Positions 1 through 4,415 of a DNA stretch of 6,113 bases are shown piece after piece; the first letter of the stretch is position 1; each line of letters begins with the position of its first letter. The stretch comes from Campylobacteraceae bacterium (GTDB lineage Bacteria; Campylobacterota; Campylobacteria; Campylobacterales; Sulfurovaceae), in assembly GCA_027023325.1 (NCBI GenBank), contig JALVVQ010000315.1, forward strand, positions 1 to 6,113, read 5' to 3'. The position numbers were made by a program, and so were the translations under genes. Under the pieces are notes generated by a model that saw only the letters and a program-made list of their open reading frames with translations, made no database searches and was not told where the DNA came from.

Positions 1-127
1 AGATGCTGGGATAACCATCATCGGTCAAATGATGTATGAATTCTTTAAATTTTGTTTGTATATCAATGCCACTATCAACAATATCCGCATAGACATCATC
101 TTGAATTTGAAATTGTAAAGTTTGCAT
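1..127 (-). CDS. Small antitoxin-like protein, partial (C-terminus off the left edge)
   Basis: An open frame of 42 codons starts with ATG at 127 and runs off the left edge without a stop. The start is well supported: an AAGGAT Shine-Dalgarno site lies at 133-138, and a textbook extended -10 box sits further upstream. The visible protein begins MQTLQFQIQDDVYADIVDSG and continues to ...TDDGYPSI at residues 35-42. The pattern is a short beta-like N-terminal strand, then an amphipathic acidic helical stretch. In general look it resembles small antitoxins of RelE/ParE-type toxin-antitoxin pairs, which are common in Campylobacterota and often begin with a similar MQTL-plus-strand pattern. That resemblance is from memory, not from a search. 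A toxin gene would be expected just beyond the left edge if this is right. It could equally be an unrelated short hypothetical protein. I am fairly sure the gene is real and unsure of its function. Confidence 0.6.
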   Translation of the reverse strand, partial: MQTLQFQIQDDVYADIVDSGIDIQTKFKEFIHHLTDDGYPSI

Positions 128-152
128 TATATATCCTTGTGTGGCATAAATA

Positions 153-161
153 ATTATAGCA
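153..161 (-). promoter_or_regulatory. Extended -10 promoter for the small left-edge gene
   Basis: The minus strand reads TGCTATAAT, a perfect extended -10 element (TGnTATAAT) with TATAAT at 153-158. Transcription would start near 146, giving a leader of about 19 nt that carries the AAGGAT ribosome site. No TTGACA-like -35 is evident. That is usual for extended -10 promoters and for sigma70 promoters of this phylum. The element lies 20 bp past the moaA stop, so the small gene can be transcribed independently of moaA. Confidence 0.65.
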
Positions 162-180
162 TAAAAGATTTAAGCCCTTT

Positions 181-1155
181 CTACCCGCCCGTTTGATAGA
201 AAGCACGAGAAGAGACATCTTCGTCGAGATTTGTTTCACTCCATCGGTTCTCTTTTGGCTTGTCTTTTAGCACTGTTGCCAGTACCTCGGCAGCCCCCTG
301 GATATCTCCTGCTTTGACTGATTCTGCGATGCTCAGTGCCTCATCAAAGTAGAGGCAGGGAATCAGATGCCCTTCGGCTGTCAGTCGTATCCGGTTACAA
401 CTCTCACAGAAATCATGTTTATGGGGATCGATCAGACCAAACTCGTACCCAAGCTCCTCAATAACATAGTTAAAAGAGGGACTGGCTCCTTCTCGACCAA
501 GTGCCTTGATCTCGTACTTCTCTTTGACCTTTGAGAGTATCTCTTTGCCATGCATGCCTTCTATATCGGCACTGGCATGAGAATTTTCCATGTACTCAAT
601 GAAGCGTACTTTGATCCCTTTGCTGTGACAATACTCTAGCACATCAATGATCTCATTGTCGTTGATACCTTTGAGTGGCACCATATTGATCTTGATACCC
701 AGTCCTACTTCCAGTGCCTTGTCAATGCCTCGCATCACTTTGCCTAGGACATTTTTCTGTGCGATCTGTGCTGCTACTGCTGGCTTGAGACTGTCCAGCG
801 AGATATTGAGCCGCTTGAGCCCAGCATCTTTGAGTCGCTGTGCTGTCTCCTCCAACAAAAATCCATTGCTGGTCAGCGCCAGATCAATGCCTGGTTTATA
901 GTCATGAATCATCTTGACAAATGTATCCAAATCCTCTCTCAAAAGCGGTTCTCCACCCGTCAAACGAATCTTGTTGACCCCTTCATCAATCGCCACTTTG
1001 ATAAATAAAAACAGCTCCTCAAAAGAGAGGAGATTCTCCTTGGGCACCCATGAAAAAGGCTTCTCCGGCATACAATACTGACACCTAAAATTACACCGCT
1101 CTGTCACCGATACCCTCAGATAATTGACCTCTCGTCCATGTCCATCTACTAACAT
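181..1155 (-). CDS. moaA: GTP 3',8-cyclase MoaA (molybdenum cofactor biosynthesis)
   Basis: MoaA is a cytoplasmic radical-SAM enzyme. With MoaC it turns GTP into cyclic pyranopterin monophosphate, the first step of molybdenum cofactor synthesis. The 324-residue product is typical in length. The N-terminal radical-SAM cluster motif CxxxCxxC is at C21, C25 and C28. It is followed by the SAM-binding GGEP at 67-70, TSNG at 95-98 and NISLDSL at 117-123. The C-terminal cluster motif that binds the second 4Fe-4S and GTP is C250-x2-C253-x13-C267, within an FCESCNRIRLT block. The protein ends in the MoaA-typical Gly-Gly tail, which argues that the 3' end is intact. The ATG at 1155 has only a weak GGA six bases upstream. 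An ATG eight codons or more further in would remove conserved N-terminal sequence, so this start is preferred. The gene stands alone here, with its own promoter candidates. Molybdoenzymes such as nitrate reductase or formate dehydrogenase would be the users, but none is in this window. Confidence 0.96.
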   Translation of the reverse strand: MLVDGHGREVNYLRVSVTERCNFRCQYCMPEKPFSWVPKENLLSFEELFLFIKVAIDEGVNKIRLTGGEPLLREDLDTFVKMIHDYKPGIDLALTSNGFLLEETAQRLKDAGLKRLNISLDSLKPAVAAQIAQKNVLGKVMRGIDKALEVGLGIKINMVPLKGINDNEIIDVLEYCHSKGIKVRFIEYMENSHASADIEGMHGKEILSKVKEKYEIKALGREGASPSFNYVIEELGYEFGLIDPHKHDFCESCNRIRLTAEGHLIPCLYFDEALSIAESVKAGDIQGAAEVLATVLKDKPKENRWSETNLDEDVSSRAFYQTGG

Positions 1156-1164
1156 TTTTAATCC

Positions 1165-1170
1165 ATTATA
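1165..1170 (-). promoter_or_regulatory. Second -10-like box very close to the moaA start
   Basis: A perfect TATAAT on the minus strand ends only nine bases before the moaA ATG. If used, transcription would begin about 2-4 bases before the start codon and give a nearly leaderless moaA mRNA. No good -35 lies 16-18 bases upstream. AT-rich spacers yield such boxes by chance, and a better promoter lies upstream, so this is a weak call. Confidence 0.25.
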
Positions 1171-1197
1171 AAGTATTTTATTAAGCGTATCGAAAAA

Positions 1198-1225
1198 ATG
1201 ATAATAAAGGGGTGATGGGTGTCAA
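1198..1225 (-). promoter_or_regulatory. Sigma70-type promoter for moaA
   Basis: The minus strand carries a consensus -35 TTGACA (1220-1225), a 16-bp spacer, and TATCAT (1198-1203), five of six matches to the -10 consensus. Transcription would start near 1191, giving a leader of about 35 nt before the moaA ATG. This is the only near-consensus -35/-10 pair I noticed in the window. It directly abuts the heptamer repeat at 1227-1244. Confidence 0.55.
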
Positions 1226-1226
1226 G

Positions 1227-1244
1227 AATTAGGAATTAGGAATT
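1227..1244. repeat. Heptamer tandem repeat (AATTAGG)2-AATT
   Basis: The plus strand has AATTAGG twice, followed by a partial third copy AATT, with no mismatch. It sits one base from the -35 of the moaA promoter, at the edge of the unusual spacer. Short heptamer arrays of this kind can vary in copy number by replication slippage. No function can be read from the sequence. Confidence 0.75.
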
Positions 1245-1258
1245 TTGTGGTGGTTTTT

Positions 1259-1280
1259 GCTTGAGTTTGTTGTAGGTTTG
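1259..1280. repeat. Imperfect 22-bp direct repeat, copy 1
   Basis: This segment matches 1371-1392 at 18 of 22 positions, and the last ten bases (TGTAGGTTTG) are identical. The two copies are 112 bp apart. Because 112 is not a multiple of three, they fall in different reading frames, which argues against a repeated protein motif and for a nucleic-acid repeat. Confidence 0.5.
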
Positions 1281-1370
1281 TTTGAACGGTGAGAGTGGAG
1301 TGAGAGAGCTTACATCAAGTAAGTGATTAAAAGTCAATAAAAATGGGTGGCTAGCTTCATGCGAGGCTTT

Positions 1371-1392
1371 GCTGTAGTTTTCTGTAGGTTTG
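1371..1392. repeat. Imperfect 22-bp direct repeat, copy 2
   Basis: This is the partner of 1259-1280, with 18 of 22 identities including a shared TGTAGGTTTG 3' end. It lies between the A/C-rich tract and the hairpin cluster of the petC-moaA spacer. Confidence 0.5.
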
Positions 1393-1403
1393 AAGGTTGT
1401 TGC

Positions 1404-1492
1404 GAAGGAGTGTACGCCCAGTACACCCCTCTCATGCTTTAGCATCGGGGGTATCGGCATTTAGTGCCAGACATGACTGAGCCAACTCCTTC
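1404..1492 (-). other. Multi-hairpin element in the petC downstream region
   Basis: An 8-bp inverted repeat, GAAGGAGT at 1404-1411 and ACTCCTTC at 1485-1492, closes a region that contains three further hairpins. These are GTGTAC/GTACAC (1410-1415 with 1421-1426, five-base loop); ACCCC/GGGGT (1425-1429 with 1448-1452) enclosing ATGC/GCAT (1434-1437 with 1442-1445); and GGCA/TGCC (1456-1459 with 1465-1468). The first two compete at 1425-1426, and the closing stem shares 1410-1411 with the first hairpin. The whole therefore looks like a branched or switchable fold. If it is transcribed, the petC read-through mRNA is the natural source. It lacks T-loop and acceptor features of a tRNA and matches no riboswitch I recognise. 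It could be a 3'-UTR stabiliser, a terminator region, a small RNA, or part of a dispersed repeat. Confidence 0.4.
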
Positions 1493-1498
1493 AAAGAT

Positions 1499-1513
1499 GC
1501 AGTAAAATACTGC
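1499..1513 (-). terminator. Weak hairpin just after petC
   Basis: GCAGTA and TACTGC form a perfect 6-bp stem with a three-base loop, starting six bases after the petC stop. A matching 7-mer CAAAGAT flanks it on both sides (1492-1498 and 1513-1519). On the transcript the stem is followed by AUCUUUG rather than a run of U. It is therefore a poor intrinsic terminator by itself. It may act together with the larger hairpin cluster downstream. Confidence 0.25.
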
Positions 1514-1518
1514 AAAGA

Positions 1519-2478
1519 TTAGTGTAGGTCTCTCCAGTGTGACTGCTTCCAGAGATACGCTAACAGCGTAAAGATAAAGAAGAATCCAAGTACCCATGGA
1601 CCAACTGCTTGACGCTTCGGCTTGCTAGGATCACCTGTCTCTTCAAGGTAAGCGACAACTTTTTCAAAGCCCTCTTTGCTCACACCCACACGCGGCATGG
1701 CTGTGCCAGGCAGTTGAGACTGAGGATTCTCAATAAAGTGCTCCATGAACTCTTCGCTTCGTGCACGAATCATGATACTCAGGTCTGGTGGCAATTTACC
1801 CATATACTTTGCCAAGCTGTCCTGATAGTTTGCTACTTTCATTTTGAATGCTAGCATTTCAGGATCCTGATGAGTCACGATATTTGGCTTTGTTTTAGGT
1901 ACATCACCAAGCTGCGTCCACTTGCCATAACGGTCTGCATGACAACGACCACAGGCTGCTACAAATGCTTCCTTCGGTGTGACTTCTTCGGGAGCAATAG
2001 ACTTGAGATAGGCTACGATATTGGCAGCCGTCTGAGCATCTGGTGCGACCACGGGCATTGGATAGGTTTTACCGCTACCCTCTTTGAATTTATGTGCTAC
2101 CATTGAGGTGTGAGTAGGGTTCATGATGAAGTTGACCAAAAACTTCTCATCAAAGACTGCACCTGCATTGCTCAAATCTGGAGGATTGACACCGTAAGCG
2201 CCCGCAGAAGCAGAAGCATCCATAGGTGCTTGCATCTTCTGAGATTCGATACCGTGACATCCTGTACAGGCACTGATCATTGCTTTACCTGCAGCGACAT
2301 CACCTTTGACGGTCACTGCTTTGAGATCAGGATACTTGAAGTCTTGAGATTCATAGACGATCTCGTTGCCCTGTGCGTCTACTTTTTTGTGCATCTGGTG
2401 ATGGGCATAAGGCTCCACACCATAGTAAGTGACCAGCGTAAAGAAGACAACAACTGCTAATATTTTCAACTCTTTCAT
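1519..2478 (-). CDS. petC: Cytochrome bc complex, dihaem cytochrome c subunit (cytochrome c1)
   Basis: This is the c-type cytochrome of the quinol:cytochrome c oxidoreductase. It accepts electrons from the Rieske cluster and passes them to soluble cytochrome c or an oxidase in the periplasm. The 319-residue protein has a hydrophobic N-terminal segment (about 6-20) that exports or anchors it. Two cytochrome c domains follow, with CTGCH at 71-75 and CGRCH at 176-180. Likely distal Met ligands are M141 (YPMP) and M261 (PGTAMP). A C-terminal membrane helix (about 293-310) precedes a short basic tail. Two haems and this domain order match the cc-type c1 known from Helicobacter and Campylobacter, unlike the single-haem c1 of other proteobacteria. 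The start is fixed by a perfect AGGAGG at 2488-2493, nine bases upstream. The ATG overlaps the petB stop by one base (TAATG), so translation is probably coupled. It is the last gene of petABC. Confidence 0.95.
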   Translation of the reverse strand: MKELKILAVVVFFTLVTYYGVEPYAHHQMHKKVDAQGNEIVYESQDFKYPDLKAVTVKGDVAAGKAMISACTGCHGIESQKMQAPMDASASAGAYGVNPPDLSNAGAVFDEKFLVNFIMNPTHTSMVAHKFKEGSGKTYPMPVVAPDAQTAANIVAYLKSIAPEEVTPKEAFVAACGRCHADRYGKWTQLGDVPKTKPNIVTHQDPEMLAFKMKVANYQDSLAKYMGKLPPDLSIMIRARSEEFMEHFIENPQSQLPGTAMPRVGVSKEGFEKVVAYLEETGDPSKPKRQAVGPWVLGFFFIFTLLAYLWKQSHWRDLH

Positions 2479-3731
2479 TATTTTTTACCTCCTACTGGTT
2501 TCTCTATCATGGTAATGAATGGCAGTACTACCCATAGACTGATAAAGGTAATCGCTGCAACCTTACCAATCATGGCAAAAGTGGGATCGGTGGGAGGCAA
2601 TTTACCCATGATTGTCAGTGTAATCATGTCGATCAGCAAAAGCCAGAACCAGATCTTGAAGAGACCTCTTCTGTTGGCTGGTGCCACATTGGGGCTTCTG
2701 TCAAGGAATGGTAATCCCATCAAGATACCTTGCGCAAAGGCAAACCAAATCAGTCCGATATTTTTAGAGAATGGTCTCAAGATCTCATAACTCCAAAGGA
2801 AATACCACTCAGGGTAGATATGTGTCGGAGTTTTTAGCGGATCTGCCGGATCGAAGTTGACCGGATCCATCGCAAACTCAAAGTGATAGAAGACCAGATA
2901 AAAGAAGAGGATGAAGTAAACACCCATCACAAAGACATCCTTACTCAGGAACACTGGCTTGAACGGAATCACTTTCGCTTCTTTCTTTCTGCCTGCTTTC
3001 CAGAGTGCAGCTGACTCTTCGAAATCAATCTCTTCACCATCTTGGTTGTTGACATGCGGGATTCTCAGTGTACCAAAGTGCAGGACGATCAAGCCCATAA
3101 TCACCAATGGCATCAAGAGCACATGCAGCATAAAGAATCTACCAAGGAATGCCGCGCCAGGCACATAGTCACCTCTAAGCCACTCCACAAAATGAGGGAA
3201 GTTCAACGCACCACCCAATACATCCGGTGTCGCACCTTCGAAGAGATTGGTAATAACCATACCAGCCCAGTAGCTCATCTGTCCCCAAGGCAGCATATAC
3301 CCAGAAAACGCCTCTGCAGAGAAGGTAATAAACAGGAGCATACCAGAGAGCCAGATCAGTTCACGACCTTTCTTGTATGAGCCATAGTAAATACCTGTAA
3401 ACATATGGATATAGATAATCAAGAATACCAATGATGCCCCTACCCCGTGAATATGTCTCCAGAACCATCCATAGCCTACCTCTGACATGATGGTGTAGTT
3501 GACCGCATCAAATGCTTTGGCTGTGTCCGGTGTATAATACATCAAGAGGAAAATACCGCTGACTACCAAGATACCGAAGGTAGCAGCCAAAATCATACCC
3601 ATTGCCCAAAGGAAGTTGATATTTTTTGGAATCCAATACTCTGTAGAGAGAACTCTCTGAAGTGTATTTACCGCAAGCCGTTGATCCATCCATTTATTGC
3701 TAAATGGCATTGCTTTATCAAAATGTGCCAT
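2478..3731 (-). CDS. petB: Cytochrome bc complex, cytochrome b subunit
   Basis: Cytochrome b is the membrane core of the bc complex. It oxidises quinol at the Qo site and carries electrons across the membrane through two b haems to the Qi site. The 417-residue protein holds both cytochrome b halves in one chain with about eight membrane helices: 41-65, 97-115, 126-147, 200-220, 267-283, 328-343, 357-375 and 386-408. Haem ligands are H95 and H109 on helix B (IHGVGAS...YIHMFTGIYYGS) and H203 and H218 on helix D. The Qo motif PEWY is at 307-310. The helix D histidines are 15 apart, as in b6f-type proteins, rather than the 14 of mitochondrial-type bc1. A charged insert of about 30 residues (228-258) links helices D and E. 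The start has a strong AAGGAGAG at 3735-3742 that overlaps the petA stop. In the phylum the electron donor is menaquinol; this is known of the group, not visible here. Confidence 0.97.
   Translation of the reverse strand: MAHFDKAMPFSNKWMDQRLAVNTLQRVLSTEYWIPKNINFLWAMGMILAATFGILVVSGIFLLMYYTPDTAKAFDAVNYTIMSEVGYGWFWRHIHGVGASLVFLIIYIHMFTGIYYGSYKKGRELIWLSGMLLFITFSAEAFSGYMLPWGQMSYWAGMVITNLFEGATPDVLGGALNFPHFVEWLRGDYVPGAAFLGRFFMLHVLLMPLVIMGLIVLHFGTLRIPHVNNQDGEEIDFEESAALWKAGRKKEAKVIPFKPVFLSKDVFVMGVYFILFFYLVFYHFEFAMDPVNFDPADPLKTPTHIYPEWYFLWSYEILRPFSKNIGLIWFAFAQGILMGLPFLDRSPNVAPANRRGLFKIWFWLLLIDMITLTIMGKLPPTDPTFAMIGKVAAITFISLWVVLPFITMIEKPVGGKK
2488..2493 (-). promoter_or_regulatory. Perfect AGGAGG ribosome site for petC, inside petB
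   Basis: The minus strand reads AGGAGG within the last codons of petB (those for V-G-G near its C-terminus), nine bases before the petC ATG at 2478. With the TAATG stop-start overlap it supports the petC start and points to translational coupling of petB and petC. Confidence 0.8.
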
Positions 3732-3740
3732 ATTCTCTCC

Positions 3741-4283
3741 TTATCCCGCTATGCCGTCAGCGACAAGCTTCTTGTACTCAGGGCCTTGCTCACCCAAGAC
3801 GAGTTTCGTGCCATCAATCTTAAATGGAGGGATAACCAGTGGGCTTGGTGGTGGTGACTTGAGCACTTCACCAGATGCACTAAACTCACCGCCATGACAG
3901 GCACACTTGAACTTTTTCTCCTCACCAAAATAAGCAGGAATACACCCCAAGTGCGTACAAAGACCGATCACTACCAGATATTTGTTGCCTGCGATTTCAA
4001 GCAAACGCTTGTCGTCATAGGAATTTGCATCATTTCCATTGGGAGCTGAGGCTGGCTTTGCGTCTTTGGGAAGTCTGAGGATAAAGACAGGCTTGCCTCG
4101 CCACATCTCCGTCACCAATACATTTTCTTGGGCTGCACTCACATCAATCGTGGTAAAACCCGCTGCCTTCACACTTGGTAACATGTCCCATGTACGCTTG
4201 GCACCATAGAGTACACCCAGTGCACCCAACCCGGTAAACGCCGCAAGACCAGCACCAGTAATAAACTGTCGTCTGTCGCTCAT
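3741..4283 (-). CDS. petA: Cytochrome bc complex, Rieske iron-sulfur subunit
   Basis: This is the Rieske 2Fe-2S protein. It takes the first electron from quinol at the Qo site and delivers it to the cytochrome c subunit on the periplasmic side. The 180-residue protein starts with a twin-arginine signal (SDRRQFITG, R4-R5), followed by a hydrophobic Gly/Ala-rich helix at about 9-28 that stays as the membrane anchor. The cluster-binding boxes are CTHLGC at 109-114 and CACHGG at 127-132. By comparison with known Rieske proteins, C109, H111, C127 and H130 bind the cluster and C114-C129 form the stabilising disulfide. Box 2 has Ala where CPCHG is common. The PPPSPL segment after box 2 is the usual Pro loop. 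AAGGAT at 4288-4293 supports the ATG at 4283. It is the first gene of petABC and ends nine bases before petB. Confidence 0.97.
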   Translation of the reverse strand: MSDRRQFITGAGLAAFTGLGALGVLYGAKRTWDMLPSVKAAGFTTIDVSAAQENVLVTEMWRGKPVFILRLPKDAKPASAPNGNDANSYDDKRLLEIAGNKYLVVIGLCTHLGCIPAYFGEEKKFKCACHGGEFSASGEVLKSPPPSPLVIPPFKIDGTKLVLGEQGPEYKKLVADGIAG

Positions 4284-4315
4284 AGCTATCCTTTGAGTAA
4301 AATTTCAGATGGTAG

Positions 4316-4321
4316 ATTATA
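4316..4321 (-). promoter_or_regulatory. -10 box of the petABC promoter
   Basis: The minus strand has a perfect TATAAT, with a predicted start near 4309 and a leader of about 26 nt that contains the petA ribosome site. At 16-18 bases upstream there is no TTGACA. That position is instead covered by one arm of a 35-bp palindrome. A strong -10 with a poor -35 overlapped by a symmetric site suggests control by a bound regulator. Confidence 0.6.
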
Positions 4322-4336
4322 GAGCAATTCTATTTA

Positions 4337-4371
4337 AATTGTATTGATGTATGTCATATATCAATACAATT
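4337..4371. promoter_or_regulatory. 35-bp near-perfect palindrome, probable operator of petABC
   Basis: Arms AATTGTATTGAT (4337-4348) and ATCAATACAATT (4360-4371) are perfectly complementary over 12 bp. After one mismatch (4349 with 4359), three more pairs lead to a GTC centre at 4353-4355. The centre lies about 45 bp upstream of the predicted petABC start and overlaps the -35 region. The inner part contains TTGAT half-sites of the kind bound by CRP/FNR-family dimers. The half-site spacing here is 11 bp, not the four of a classic FNR box, although each half also reads as TTGAT-N4-GxCA towards the centre. It could also form an AU-rich hairpin after mnmG, but no U run follows, so it is a poor terminator. 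Confidence 0.5.
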
Positions 4372-4415
4372 GATTCAAATTTGTATTTTTTTTGTGCCGA
4401 AAAGTGACATATCTT

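Larger units (their letters stand above)
1156..1518. other. Gene-free spacer between petC and moaA
   Basis: This 363-bp stretch has no convincing gene. Going in the direction of transcription from petC it holds: a small hairpin right after the stop (1499-1513); a set of hairpins within 1404-1492; an A/C-rich single-strand-biased tract to about 1250 with an imperfect 22-bp direct repeat (1259-1280 and 1371-1392); a heptamer tandem repeat (1227-1244); and the moaA promoter region (1156-1225). A 74-codon minus-strand frame (1236-1460) fills much of it. That frame has no ribosome site and begins immediately after an in-frame TAA. Its translation is low-complexity (rich in K, P, S, T) with no recognisable domain. 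The stretch differs in base skew from the flanking genes and could be a dispersed intergenic repeat. That is inference only. Confidence 0.6.
4284..4415. other. AT-rich mnmG-petA spacer
   Basis: This 132-bp spacer separates the mnmG stop from the petA ATG. It contains the petA ribosome site (4288-4293), the -10 box, the 35-bp palindrome and an eight-base T run (4386-4393, A on the transcribed sense strand). A second TTGTATT at 4381-4387 repeats part of the palindrome arm, and CAAATTTG (4376-4383) is a small palindrome beside it. No U-tract terminator for mnmG is seen on the minus strand, so some read-through into petABC is possible. Confidence 0.6.

Noticed and set aside
1236..1460. 74-codon minus-strand frame in the petC-moaA spacer
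   Set aside because: It has no Shine-Dalgarno site, begins immediately after an in-frame TAA, is made largely of hairpin and repeat sequence, and shows no domain. It is kept only as part of the spacer description. A transcribed or conserved frame in relatives would change this.
1404..1492. Possible tRNA-like cloverleaf
   Set aside because: There is a closing stem with three inner hairpins, but no T-loop consensus, no seven-base acceptor followed by CCA or a discriminator base, and the arms overlap. Not a tRNA.
3508..3693. Antisense and alternate-frame reading frames inside petA, petB, petC, moaA and mnmG
   Set aside because: They lie within strongly conserved genes in other frames, lack ribosome sites and domains, and are explained as coding shadows.
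4337..4371. Palindrome as intrinsic terminator of mnmG
   Set aside because: The stem is AU-rich and is followed on the transcript by UUAAAU rather than a U run. Its position over the petA promoter fits an operator better.
4386..4393. Eight-base T run as a terminator tail
   Set aside because: On the transcribed (minus) strand it is a run of A, and no plus-strand gene ends nearby with a hairpin before it.
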